Positions 27,615-36,485 of a stretch of DNA of 64,000 bases are shown here, in pieces (the first letter of the stretch is position 1; every line of letters starts with the position of its first letter). A program made the position numbers and the translations under genes. The notes beneath the pieces are model-generated. The model had not been told where the DNA came from. It saw only the letters and a list, made by a program, of their open reading frames with translations, and searched no databases. The DNA is from Albidovulum sediminicola (GTDB taxonomy: Bacteria > Pseudomonadota > Alphaproteobacteria > Rhodobacterales > Rhodobacteraceae), in assembly GCF_025751575.1 (NCBI RefSeq), contig NZ_JAOWLA010000006.1:155190-219189 (forward strand), given 5' to 3'.

Positions 27615-28775
27615 TCAGGCCGATTTGAAGCGGGCCAGAAGCTCCGCCCGGTTGGGATCGGTCAGGGTCGCGGCCGCGCCGAACTCAAGCGCGTCCAGAA
27701 GCTCGGCCGCGGGGTAGAGGATCGGGTCGTTCAGGACCTCGGCCGGCAGAAGCGCGTTCACGCGGCTGTCGGCGACCGGGTAGCCGTGGAACAGCGCCTC
27801 TTTCGCGTTGACTTCGGGCGTCAGCATGAAGTCGATCAGCGCATAGGCCGCGTCGAGATGCGGGGCGCCCTTCGGGATGGCGTAGAAGTCGCTCCAAAGC
27901 TCGCCGCCTTCCTTGCCCAGCACGTAGACGATCTCTGGCATGTCGCGGTTCATCTGTTTCCCGTCGCCGGTCCAGCACATCGTCATCCAGGCGTCGCCCG
28001 AACGCATCGAGGGCTGGTAGTCCGAGTTGATCGCGAACAGGTGCGGCTTGGCGTCCAGCAGCAGTTTCTCGGCGTCCGCAAGTTCCTTCGGATCGACAGA
28101 ATTGAAGGAGTAGCCGAAGTACTTCAGCGCGTTGCCGATGGTGGTGAGCTGATAATCATGCACCATGGTCCGGCCCGAGAAGCTGTCCATGGTCATGTCC
28201 CAGAATTCCTTCCAGGTGGTCGGCGTCACGTTGTCGTTCTTGCTGATGTTGATGGCATATCCGGTCGTGCCCCAGTTCTTCGACACGGCGTAAAGCGTGC
28301 CGTCGACGTTGCCGGGGCCCGCAAAGCGCGCGTCAAAGGCGGCAGGGTCGTAGTTCGCCATGCGCGCCGCATCCAAGGGCTCGATCAGGCCTTCGCCGAC
28401 ATAGGTCGTGATCGTGTAGTTCGTCGGCACGAACACGTCCCAGCCAGAGCCGCCGGCCTGAAGCTTGGCCAGCATCTCCTCGTTGGAGCCGAAGACGTTC
28501 ACGTCAACGGCCGCGCCGGTGGCGGCGGTGAAGGCTTCGAAGTTCGCCGGATCGTGGTAGTTGGGCCAGGTCGCCAGCACCACGCGGTCGCCAATGTCGC
28601 CCGCAGCAAAGGCAGGGCGGGGGCGAAGCCCCGGTACGGCGGCGGCCAGGACGGCGGTGGCTGTCCCAAGCCCCGTGACGCCCAGGAAGTGGCGCCGCGT
28701 CACGGAGCCGCGCCTGTAGCGATAAAGCTCCTCCATGAACTTCCGCTTCGAGATGTAGTCGGTGTCGTTGGTCAT
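27615..28775 (-). CDS. Periplasmic polyamine-type binding protein, Tat signal
   Basis: This 386-residue solute-binding protein is of the PotD/PotF kind. Its leader contains a twin-arginine motif (TRRHFLGVTG, residues 26-35) followed by a hydrophobic stretch and an AFA cleavage site, so it may be exported folded by Tat. VVLATWPNYHDPANFEAF and VFVPTNYTITTYVGEGLIEP resemble the ligand cleft of the family. It follows the ATPase gene by 31 bp. Confidence 0.88.
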   Translation of the reverse strand: MTNDTDYISKRKFMEELYRYRRGSVTRRHFLGVTGLGTATAVLAAAVPGLRPRPAFAAGDIGDRVVLATWPNYHDPANFEAFTAATGAAVDVNVFGSNEEMLAKLQAGGSGWDVFVPTNYTITTYVGEGLIEPLDAARMANYDPAAFDARFAGPGNVDGTLYAVSKNWGTTGYAINISKNDNVTPTTWKEFWDMTMDSFSGRTMVHDYQLTTIGNALKYFGYSFNSVDPKELADAEKLLLDAKPHLFAINSDYQPSMRSGDAWMTMCWTGDGKQMNRDMPEIVYVLGKEGGELWSDFYAIPKGAPHLDAAYALIDFMLTPEVNAKEALFHGYPVADSRVNALLPAEVLNDPILYPAAELLDALEFGAAATLTDPNRAELLARFKSA

Positions 28776-28806
28776 GGTTTTCCCCGTCGGTTGGCTTTTG
28801 TGGTGC

Positions 28807-29955
28807 CTAGTCTTGTGTCAGGACAAGCGCGCTTTCGGCCTCCCAGAAGGCCACGAGCCGCTCGCCGGCGTTGAACGGTCCGTCGCTCAGTTCCGCCTGC
28901 CTTGGCGTCAGCACCATGAATTCGCCAAGGCCGTCATGCTTCACCAGGTATTCGGTGTGTTCGCCCAGAAAGATCCGGCTCAGGACGGTGACATCCCATC
29001 CGGCCTTGTCCCCGTCGGCCGCAGTGCGGGCCAACCGGACCTGTTCGGGCCGGACGCTGAGCGTGACCGCCTGGCCCGCCGTCACCGGGGCAAGCGCGCG
29101 GCCCGAAAGCATGATGCCACCCGCGACGCGGACCTGCGTTTCCGTGTCCGAGACCGCCGCCGCCACGCCGTCGAAGAAGTTGGAGCTTCCGACGAAGCCC
29201 GCGACATAGCGGTTGCGCGGGCGGTCATAAAGGTCGCGCGGGCTGCCGGTCTGGACGATACGGCCGTCGCGCATGATGCAGATCCGGTCGCTCATCGACA
29301 GCGCTTCTTCCTGGTCGTGGGTAACGAGGACGAAGGTGATGCCAAGCCGGCGCTGGATGTTCTGCAGCTCGATCTGCATTTCCTTGCGCAGCTTGCGGTC
29401 GAGCGCCGCCATCGGCTCGTCCAGCAGCAGGAGCTTCGGTTCGTTGACGATGGCGCGGGCCAGCGCCACGCGCTGTTGCTGGCCGCCGGAGAGTTCCCAG
29501 ATGCGGCGCCCTCCGAACCCCTCGAGCCGGACGATTTCCAGCGCATTTGTCACCTTGCGCTCGATTTCTTCGCGCGGCGGGCGCGGACGGCGCTGGCGCA
29601 GCCCGTAGCCGATGTTCTGGGCGACCGTCAGGTGGGGGAAAAGCGCATAGTGCTGAAAGACCATGTTGACCGGGCGCCGGTAGGGTTCGAGGTCGTTCAC
29701 GACCTCCCCATCCAGAAGCACATCGCCGGAGCTCGGGGCCTCGAACCCCGCCAGCATGCGCAGCGCCGTCGTCTTGCCGCAGCCCGAGGGGCCGAGGAAG
29801 GACAGGAACTCCCCCGCCTCGATCGACAGGTTCAGACCGTCGGCCGCCAGAACCTCTCCAAAGCGCTTGGAGACGTTGCGAAGTTCCGCGATCGGCCCCG
29901 CCGCGGGCTTCGCGGCTTGCAGTCCGGATGGCGGTGCGTATGCCGCTTCGTTCAT
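28807..29955 (-). CDS. ABC ATPase, PotA type
   Basis: This 382-residue ATPase powers the polyamine-type importer. It has Walker A GPSGCGKTTALRM, signature LSGGQQQRVALARA, Walker B LLLLDEPMAALD and a C-terminal TOBE region (VTLSVRPEQVRLAR). I chose ATG at 29955 (MNEAAYAPPSGLQAAKPAAG); an in-frame ATG ten codons upstream is possible, and neither has a strong ribosome site. It is the first gene of the operon and is divergent from the LuxR-type regulator. Confidence 0.9.
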   Translation of the reverse strand: MNEAAYAPPSGLQAAKPAAGPIAELRNVSKRFGEVLAADGLNLSIEAGEFLSFLGPSGCGKTTALRMLAGFEAPSSGDVLLDGEVVNDLEPYRRPVNMVFQHYALFPHLTVAQNIGYGLRQRRPRPPREEIERKVTNALEIVRLEGFGGRRIWELSGGQQQRVALARAIVNEPKLLLLDEPMAALDRKLRKEMQIELQNIQRRLGITFVLVTHDQEEALSMSDRICIMRDGRIVQTGSPRDLYDRPRNRYVAGFVGSSNFFDGVAAAVSDTETQVRVAGGIMLSGRALAPVTAGQAVTLSVRPEQVRLARTAADGDKAGWDVTVLSRIFLGEHTEYLVKHDGLGEFMVLTPRQAELSDGPFNAGERLVAFWEAESALVLTQD

Positions 29956-29993
29956 TATTTGATTTCTTTTCGCAATTGGGTACATACCCCCAT

Positions 29994-30042
29994 ATTCGGG
30001 AAAACTGTAAGAAAGATGCGATTTATTGTATATATCCCGAAT
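29994..30042. promoter_or_regulatory. Widely spaced inverted repeat ATTCGGGA / TCCCGAAT
   Basis: Two perfect 8-bp arms at 29994-30001 and 30035-30042 are separated by 33 AT-rich bases, centre to centre 41 bp or about four helical turns. They sit between the divergent potA-like and luxR-like genes. The spacing suits a dimer pair or short loop on one DNA face, so this is a candidate operator for the adjacent LuxR-type protein. Confidence 0.5.
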
Positions 30043-30079
30043 TAGGTAGAGAAGCGCTTTGGCGCAGGGGGGAGGAGCG

Positions 30080-30874
30080 GTGAAGGACTGGCTTGAACCG
30101 ACCGGCGCGGTGATTGCCGCCATCGGGCAGGCGGAGTTTCCGGGCCGCCTTTCGCAGGCGCTTCGCGGCATAGCGCCCTTCGATTACACGGTCATCTTCG
30201 GCTATCGCGGGGCCTCTCGGCCGCTTGATCTTTTTGACGATTTTCCAAAGGGAAAGCGCCGGATCTTCGTGGAGGATTATCAGGAGGGGCCCTACCTTCT
30301 GGACCCGTTCTACCTGGCCTGCACCCAGCCGGTTTCCGAAGGCTTCTACCGGATGCGAGACCTCGCGCCGGACCGCTTCTACCAGGGCGAGTATTTTCGC
30401 AATTACTATGTGCAGACCGGCCTTGCGGAAGAGGCGGGCTACTTCGTCGATGTTCCTGGCGGGGCGGTTGTGGTGGTCTCGCTGATGCGCGCGAAGAAGG
30501 CTTTCTCCGCCAAGGAGATTCGCGACTTCCGCCAATATTGGCCGGTCCTGAGCGCCGCCTGCCGGCAGCATTGGTCGGACATTGAGCCCTCGGACGGAAA
30601 GCCGGAGGCCGCGCCGGGACCAAGGATGCAGGACAGCGTCGAAATGGCCTTCCTGAACTTCGGCGAGGGGACGCTGACCCCGCGCGAGCGCGCCGTGGCG
30701 GAATACACGCTCAAGGGTCATTCGGCTGACGCGGTGGGGCGCATCCTTGGCATTTCCCCCGGCACGGTGCGCATCCATCGGCGCAACATCTACGCCAAGC
30801 TGCGCATCCGTTCCCAAGGGGAACTCTTCTCACGTTTCATCGAGACCCTCTCGGCTGAGGGGGAGCGCGGCTGA
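30080..30874 (+). CDS. LuxR-family transcriptional regulator
   Basis: This 264-residue protein has a C-terminal LuxR/NarL helix-turn-helix (LTPRERAVAEYTLKGHSADA, then VGRILGISPGTVRIHRRNIY) and an uncharacterised N-terminal sensor of about 190 residues. The GTG at 30080 (VKDWLEP) directly follows GGGAGGAG; a TTG at 30059 would add seven residues. No receiver domain is present, so it is a one-component sensor. Divergence from the polyamine-type ABC operon makes that operon its likely target. Confidence 0.8.
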   Translation: MKDWLEPTGAVIAAIGQAEFPGRLSQALRGIAPFDYTVIFGYRGASRPLDLFDDFPKGKRRIFVEDYQEGPYLLDPFYLACTQPVSEGFYRMRDLAPDRFYQGEYFRNYYVQTGLAEEAGYFVDVPGGAVVVVSLMRAKKAFSAKEIRDFRQYWPVLSAACRQHWSDIEPSDGKPEAAPGPRMQDSVEMAFLNFGEGTLTPRERAVAEYTLKGHSADAVGRILGISPGTVRIHRRNIYAKLRIRSQGELFSRFIETLSAEGERG

Positions 30875-30899
30875 GGGGCATGGCGGCTGAAGCCGCCGC

Positions 30900-32057
30900 T
30901 TAGCCCCCAGGGGTCTTGTGGTAAAGCGCGCCGTAGGCGCTTGGCCGGAAGCTCCCCACTGCCGCGTCCTTGTAGTTCGCGCGTTCCAGCCAGGCGGGGT
31001 TGATCTCGACGCCCCAGCCGGGGGCGTCCGGGACGGTGACGGCGCCGTCCGTGACCGCGAAGGGCGCACCCAGGAACAGGTCGCGCTGCCAAGGATAGTA
31101 GTCGTCGCCCTCGATCGACAGTTCCAGATACTTGCCCGCGTTCGGCAGCGCGGCCAGCAGGTGCATCGTGCAGACGGTCACCAGCGACAGGTTCGCCGCG
31201 TGCGGTGTGCAGGGCAAGCCCGCCGCCCCGGCCATCCGTGCGACTTCAAGCGTGCGGGTGAGCCCGCCCATATACATGACATCGGGCTGGACGATATCGA
31301 CCGCGCGCATCGCGATCATGCGGGACCAGGTGCCCATGTCCCAGTCCTGCTCGCCGCCTGTCACGTCAATCGCGACGGCTTCGGTCACGGCACGGGTGGC
31401 CTCAAGGTCCCAGTAAGGCACCGGCTCCTCATAATGTCCGATGCCGTGGTCGGCGAGCATCCGCCCTACCTCGATCGCGCGGGGGACCGAAAAGCCGGAG
31501 TTCGCATCGACGAGCTTGTCGATCCCGTCCCCCAATGCGCGGGCGAGGGTGGGGATGATCTCCTCCGTCCGGCCGGGCCATTCGTCCACGTCGGCGCCGC
31601 ATTCCGCGCCGATGCGCCACTTGGCGGCGGTGAATCCCTGCTCGGCGCAAAGGCGGGTCAGGCGTTCGGCTTCGTCCCGGGGCGTGATGTCGCGCTTCAT
31701 CGAACTGGCATAGGCGCGCACGCGGCCCGGTCCGCCGCCGATCAGGCTGGCGACCGGCTTGCCGGCCCGGCGCCCCGCCATGTCCCAAAGCGCGGTGTCG
31801 AGGCCCGCCAGCGCGCGGCAGCGGTAGCTTCCGGGATATTTGTGCTCCCGCCGTTCGATCAGCGCGACGAGGCCCGCGATGTCGTCGCAGGCCGCGCCCA
31901 GGGCCCAGGGCACCACCTGCCGGTGCAGGACCTGCGCCGTGATATCGGCGTTGTAGGTGGAGGTCTGGCCCCAGCCAATGGCCCCGTCCTCGGCCGTGAC
32001 GCGGACGAAGCAGACAAATTCGTCGTGGAAGGTCTCGATCCGGGCGATGCGCGTCAT
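30900..32057 (-). CDS. Enolase-superfamily (mandelate racemase-like) enzyme
   Basis: This 385-residue protein has the capping domain and TIM barrel of the mandelate racemase/muconate lactonising group. Visible residues are a K-x-R pair (K146, R148 in AAKWRIG), metal ligands D184 (DANSGF), E210 (YEEP) and E236 (GGEQD), and a histidine at 286 (CTPHAANLS). Such members usually dehydrate acid sugars or racemise alpha-hydroxy acids. It is on its own, convergent with the LuxR gene and divergent from a tautomerase gene. Substrate unknown. Confidence 0.85.
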   Translation of the reverse strand: MTRIARIETFHDEFVCFVRVTAEDGAIGWGQTSTYNADITAQVLHRQVVPWALGAACDDIAGLVALIERREHKYPGSYRCRALAGLDTALWDMAGRRAGKPVASLIGGGPGRVRAYASSMKRDITPRDEAERLTRLCAEQGFTAAKWRIGAECGADVDEWPGRTEEIIPTLARALGDGIDKLVDANSGFSVPRAIEVGRMLADHGIGHYEEPVPYWDLEATRAVTEAVAIDVTGGEQDWDMGTWSRMIAMRAVDIVQPDVMYMGGLTRTLEVARMAGAAGLPCTPHAANLSLVTVCTMHLLAALPNAGKYLELSIEGDDYYPWQRDLFLGAPFAVTDGAVTVPDAPGWGVEINPAWLERANYKDAAVGSFRPSAYGALYHKTPGG

Positions 32058-32226
32058 GACTGTGGCCCCTGCGCTATTGAGGCTTCAACCGATAGCGGGC
32101 GCGCGGGCTTGCGGCAATGGTCTGGCCGCATGAGAGGGGGCTGGAAAACCGGGCCACGCTGCGCCATGAGGGCAGGGCGCCGGTTCGCCGAGGCGCCCGA
32201 GATCCCCTGCAAGCGAAAGGCCCCCC

Positions 32227-32421
32227 ATGCCCGTCATCCGCATCGAAATGTACGAAGGCCGCACGGTCGAACAGAAACGCGCCTGTGCGGCTGCCGTGAC
32301 CCAGGCCCTGATTGAGACCTGTGGCGGCAATCCGCAGGCCGTCCACGTCATTTTTCAGGATGTCGCCAAGCACGACTGGGCGACGGGCGGACGCCTGGCG
32401 ATCGACCCGAAACCGGAGTGA
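32227..32421 (+). CDS. 4-oxalocrotonate tautomerase family protein
   Basis: This 64-residue protein has the essential N-terminal proline after Met (MPVIRIEMYEGRT), arginine 11 and a tryptophan near position 50 (KHDWATGG). Arginine 39 of the classical enzyme is not seen. Such proteins interconvert keto and enol acids as hexamers. It is divergent from the enolase-superfamily gene, which could share a keto-acid pathway. GCGAAAGG precedes the ATG. Confidence 0.85.
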   Translation: MPVIRIEMYEGRTVEQKRACAAAVTQALIETCGGNPQAVHVIFQDVAKHDWATGGRLAIDPKPE

Positions 32422-32460
32422 AGGCGCGCGCGCCCCAGCCGCTTCGCGTGGCCTAATGAC

Positions 32461-32494
32461 AAGGGCGCCGGAGGAATGCTCCGGCGCCCTTTTC
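32461..32494 (+). terminator. Intrinsic terminator after the tautomerase gene
   Basis: A 13-bp perfect stem (AAGGGCGCCGGAG with its complement) closes a 5-base loop and runs into TTTTC on the plus strand. It lies between the tautomerase stop and the convergent icd end and could serve both. Confidence 0.85.
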
Positions 32495-32518
32495 GTCATT
32501 GCGGTCTGCGCGCAGGGC

Positions 32519-34735
32519 TCAGCCCAGCGAGGCGATCACTGCGTTGAACGTGGCCGAGGGCCGCATCACGCCCGCCACCTTCGCCGGATCGGCGTGGTAG
32601 TAGCCGCCCAGGTCCGCAGGCTTGCCCCGGCCAGCCGATAGTTCGGCGACGATGGCCGCCTCTCCCTCTGCCAGCGCCTTGGCGACCGGCGCGAAGCGCG
32701 CGGCAAGGCCCGCGTCGGCGCTTTGGGCAGCGAGTGCCTCGGCCCAGTAGCGGGCGAACCAGTAGTGGCTGTCGCGGTTGTCCGGCTGACCGACCTTGCG
32801 GCCGGGCGAGCGGTCATGGTCGAGGATGCCCTGGGTCGCCGCGTCCACCGCGTCGCCCAGAACCTTTGCGGCGGAATTTTCCTTCGCCTCCGCCAGGAAG
32901 CGGAAGCTTTCGCCGAGCGCGCAGAACTCTCCCAGCGAGTCCCAGCGCAGGTGGTTTTCCTCGACCAGCTGCTGGACATGCTTGGGGGCGGAGCCGCCGG
33001 CGCCGGTTTCGAACAGGCCCCCGCCCTGCATCAGCTTGACGATCGACAGCATCTTGGCCGAGGTCGCAAGCTCCAGGATCGGGAACAGGTCGGTCAGGTA
33101 GTCGCGCAGCACGTTGCCGGTGATGGCGATGGTGTTGTCGCCCTTGGTGATGGTTTCCAGGGTGGCGACGGTCGCCTCGCGCGGGGCCATGATCTCGAAC
33201 TTGTCGGCCACGCCTTTCGCTTCGAGGATCGGCTTGACCATCTTGATCAGTTCGGCGTCGTGGGCGCGGTTCGCGTCCAGCCAGAAGATCGCGCGGTAGC
33301 CGGTCAGGCGCTGGCGGTCGATGGCCAGGTTCACCCAGTCCTCGATCGGCGCCTTGCGGGCCGAGGCGGAGCGCCAGATGTCGCCCTTTTCGACCTTCTG
33401 CGAATGCAGGACGGTCCCATCGTCGAGGATCATCTTGACGGTGCCGTCCGCCGGGATCTCGAAGGTGGTCGGGTGGCTGCCGTATTCCTCGGCCTTCTGC
33501 GCCATCAGGCCGATGTTCTGCACCGTTCCGGCGGTCGCCGGGTTCAGCTTGCCGTTGGCCTTGAAGAACTCGACCGCCGCGTCATAGACCGGCGCGTAGG
33601 AATTGTCGGGGATCACGCAGACGCAATCGTGCTCCTTGCCGTCCGGGCCCCAGCCCTTGCCGCCGGCGCGGATCAGCGCGGGCATCGAGGCGTCGATGAT
33701 CACGTCCGAGGGCACATGCAGGTTGGTGATCCCCTTGTCGGAGTTCACCATGTACATCGGCGGGCGCTGCGCCGTGACCGCGTCGATGGCCGCCATGATC
33801 TCCGCATCGTCCTTGACGCGCGCCAGAAGGTCACCGAGGCCCGAGTTCGGGTTGACGCCGAGCGCGGTCATCCTGTCCCCGAACTTTTCGAACACCGGGG
33901 CGAGCCAGGCCTTGACCGCATGGCCGAAGATGATCGGGTCGGAGACCTTCATCATCGTCGCCTTCATGTGGAGCGAGAACAGCACGCCCTCGGCCTTGGT
34001 CTTCTCGATTTCTGCCGCAAGGAAGGCGTCAAGCGCCTTGGCGGACATGAAGGTCGCATCGACCACGGTGCCCGCAGGGTATTTCACGCCCTCTTTCAGC
34101 ACCGTCTCGCCAGCCGCCGATTCCAGCACGATCTTCGCCGTGGCGGCGGCGCCGAGTGTCGCGGAGGCCTCGTTCGAGAAGAAATCGTCGCCCGACATCG
34201 CGGCCACGCGGGTCTTGCTGTCCTTGGACCAGTCGCCCATCCGGTGCGGGTTGGCCTTGGCGTAGTTCTTGACCGCGACCGCGGCGCGGCGGTCGGAGTT
34301 GCCTTCGCGAAGGACCGGGTTCACGGCGGAACCCTTGATCGCGTCGTAACGCGCGCGGGCGTCCTTTTCGGCCTCCGAGGCGGGGTCCTCCGGGTAGTCG
34401 GGTAGGTCGTAGCCTTGCGACTGCAATTCCTTGATCGCGGCGACGAGCTGGGGAACCGAGGCCGAGATGTTCGGCAGCTTGATCACGTTGGCCTCGGGCT
34501 GCTTGACCAGATCGCCGAGGATGGCCAGGTCGTCGGACTGGCGCTGCGCCGCGCTCAGCCGTTCGGGAAAGGCCGCGATGATGCGCCCGGCAAGCGAGAT
34601 GTCGCGCGTGCCGACCGAAATGCCGGCCGTGCCGGCAAAGGCCTGAATGACCGGCAGAAGCGACGCGGAGGCCAGTTCGGGGGCTTCGTCGACTTTCGTG
34701 TAGATGATGTCAGGGGTCGAGCTTTCAGCCGTCAT
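32519..34735 (-). CDS. icd: Isocitrate dehydrogenase (NADP), monomeric type
   Basis: This 738-residue monomeric isocitrate dehydrogenase (IDH II type) oxidatively decarboxylates isocitrate to 2-oxoglutarate and makes NADPH. Signature stretches include [56 protein letters not shown] and [11 protein letters not shown]. Length fits the family (about 740). I start at ATG 34735 (MTAESS), which has GAGGA upstream, over an upstream TTG. It is monocistronic. Confidence 0.96.
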   Translation of the reverse strand: MTAESSTPDIIYTKVDEAPELASASLLPVIQAFAGTAGISVGTRDISLAGRIIAAFPERLSAAQRQSDDLAILGDLVKQPEANVIKLPNISASVPQLVAAIKELQSQGYDLPDYPEDPASEAEKDARARYDAIKGSAVNPVLREGNSDRRAAVAVKNYAKANPHRMGDWSKDSKTRVAAMSGDDFFSNEASATLGAAATAKIVLESAAGETVLKEGVKYPAGTVVDATFMSAKALDAFLAAEIEKTKAEGVLFSLHMKATMMKVSDPIIFGHAVKAWLAPVFEKFGDRMTALGVNPNSGLGDLLARVKDDAEIMAAIDAVTAQRPPMYMVNSDKGITNLHVPSDVIIDASMPALIRAGGKGWGPDGKEHDCVCVIPDNSYAPVYDAAVEFFKANGKLNPATAGTVQNIGLMAQKAEEYGSHPTTFEIPADGTVKMILDDGTVLHSQKVEKGDIWRSASARKAPIEDWVNLAIDRQRLTGYRAIFWLDANRAHDAELIKMVKPILEAKGVADKFEIMAPREATVATLETITKGDNTIAITGNVLRDYLTDLFPILELATSAKMLSIVKLMQGGGLFETGAGGSAPKHVQQLVEENHLRWDSLGEFCALGESFRFLAEAKENSAAKVLGDAVDAATQGILDHDRSPGRKVGQPDNRDSHYWFARYWAEALAAQSADAGLAARFAPVAKALAEGEAAIVAELSAGRGKPADLGGYYHADPAKVAGVMRPSATFNAVIASLG

Positions 34736-34998
34736 TTCGCATCGTCCTCGCAAATGTTCTAGAATCGTTCCGGTTGGTACACAATGGTATACACTGGTTC
34801 TTCACCAAAAGCCAATGCGGCGCTTTGGCAAGGCGCCGTTTCGATCACTTGGCCTTCGCGCACCGTGGAATCAGGCCGTTCCTGGGGCGCCAGCCTGCGC
34901 CGCGGCGCTTGGTGCAAACTATGTCCGACAGGGGGTTCGGGCAACGCCAACCTGCGGGGCCGACCTTGGATCGGCGCACCACGGACGGCGTCGGGGTT

Positions 34999-35817
34999 TC
35001 AGGTGGAAGGTGAGAAGATGAAGTCGTGCTGGCCAAGTTTATGCGCCTGCCGGTAGCCGTGCTTCGCGAAGATCGCGGCGCCGGAGTCATATTCGTTCCT
35101 GAACACGCGCAATTCGATCCAGATATGCGGACGCGCTTCGCTCAGCATGCGCTTTGCCCCCGAAAGCACCTCCACATGCATGCCTTCCACGTCGATCTTC
35201 ACGAAGTCGACCTTGCCCCCGGTTTCTTCCGCGAGGATCGAATCGAGCGTTCGCATCGGGATGCGACCACCTTCCTCTTCACGGAAGGAGGTCCCGCCAA
35301 GATTTGCGCGGATGAAGCCCGCGACATTGCCGTGCCCCTCGGCGCTGCCAAGCAGGCAGTTGACGACCGTGGCCGCATCGATGCCGTTCAGCGCCAGGTT
35401 CTTTCTGAGGATGTTGAGCGCCTGTTGCTGCGGTTCGATCGCCACCAGCCGGGAGGGCTGGAAGGTCTTGGCGAAATAGACGCTGTGGTTGCCGATATTG
35501 GCACCCACGTCGCAGATGACCGCGCCCGGCTTCACAAGGCCCGTCGCGCGCAGCAGTTCAAGCTGCCGCGTTTCGTAGAACCCCCCGGCCTTGATGATGT
35601 TGCGCTGGATGTAATCCCGCTCGGCGAAGGGAAGGTTCAGGTGGATCATCTCGTCTTCATGCGGGAAGCTGAAAATCCGATCCTGGCCCAGCAGAGCGAT
35701 GCGCTGAAGGTGTATGAGCTCGTCCAGCCGGTCCGCGACGGCCTTGTTGATCGCCCAAAGATCGTCCAGCGTCTTTGGTGCATCCTTTGGGTTTCGTTCG
35801 CTCACATTGCTCTCCAT
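34999..35817 (-). CDS. FkbM-family methyltransferase
   Basis: This 272-residue SAM-dependent methyltransferase shows the SAM motif VICDVGANIGNHSVYFAK and the FkbM signature FVKIDVEGMHVEVLSGAKRM. MESNVSERNPKDAPKTLDDL is the preferred start at 35817; a longer frame reaches 35982 but has no better ribosome site. Family members methylate sugars, polyketides or glycans. No polysaccharide genes are near, so the target is open. Confidence 0.82.
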   Translation of the reverse strand: MESNVSERNPKDAPKTLDDLWAINKAVADRLDELIHLQRIALLGQDRIFSFPHEDEMIHLNLPFAERDYIQRNIIKAGGFYETRQLELLRATGLVKPGAVICDVGANIGNHSVYFAKTFQPSRLVAIEPQQQALNILRKNLALNGIDAATVVNCLLGSAEGHGNVAGFIRANLGGTSFREEEGGRIPMRTLDSILAEETGGKVDFVKIDVEGMHVEVLSGAKRMLSEARPHIWIELRVFRNEYDSGAAIFAKHGYRQAHKLGQHDFIFSPST

Positions 35818-36485
35818 CAAGACCCGGGCTGGCGGGTTTCTCATGCGCCAAGGATTGTGTCCCGCACCGAACAGGCGGGGTTCGGTCGGGTGGAACCGAA
35901 ACCCTGAGTGCCCCGCATAGCCAAGGATGGCAAGGGCCTGTGCCGCAGCGCGCTCAGCCAGGGTGCGGAACCTCTCGCGCATGGGGCAGGAACGCCTTGA
36001 CCGTTTCGAGGCGTGCGCGGGCGCCGGTGACGCCCAGCAAGTCGCTTTCGACCCGCATCAATCGCTTGTCGAGCGGTTCGGACAACGCGCGCGCATCGTG
36101 GGCTCCCACGACGCCACCGCCGATAACGATGACCCTCTAGTGCGACCTCATTTCCGCGCCCCCATCCGGAAGATCCCCGATGCCGGGCCGTGATCGCTGT
36201 TCGACGGGTAAGTGGGCATATGTGTCTTTTTGTGTCGCCAAGATGATTTGAGCGTAGAGCAACCCTTTCCGGGCCTGCCGTTCGTCCCCCTCGGTTCCAA
36301 TTGGACATTGATGTCGATGACGGCTCTCGAAGCAGCGGTCGTCGCGAAACCTGAGGCGGGTCCGCGAAGCGGCGATTCCCGCCCGAGGCCCATGTCGCAT
36401 TTCGGCGCGAACGCTTCGCTGGATTGACTGCCGACCGACGGGTGTTGGCCCCACTTTCAGCCGCGTTTTCCAGTCGGAGTGCGAA
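35818..36485. other. 668 bp without an intact gene, containing a possible minus-strand remnant
   Basis: The only coding-like piece is a 61-codon minus-strand open frame at 35954-36136 reading RVIVIGGGVVGAHDARALSE and ending HAREVPHPG-stop. It has a dinucleotide-binding-like GGGVVG motif at the beginning but no start codon or upstream continuation. The rest (about 36140-36480) is noncoding in appearance and includes an AT-richer stretch at 36210-36310 that could hold the mttB promoter. Confidence 0.3.

Noticed and set aside
32723..34405. 560-codon plus-strand open frame
   Set aside because: Antisense to icd, which is a clear match over its whole length.
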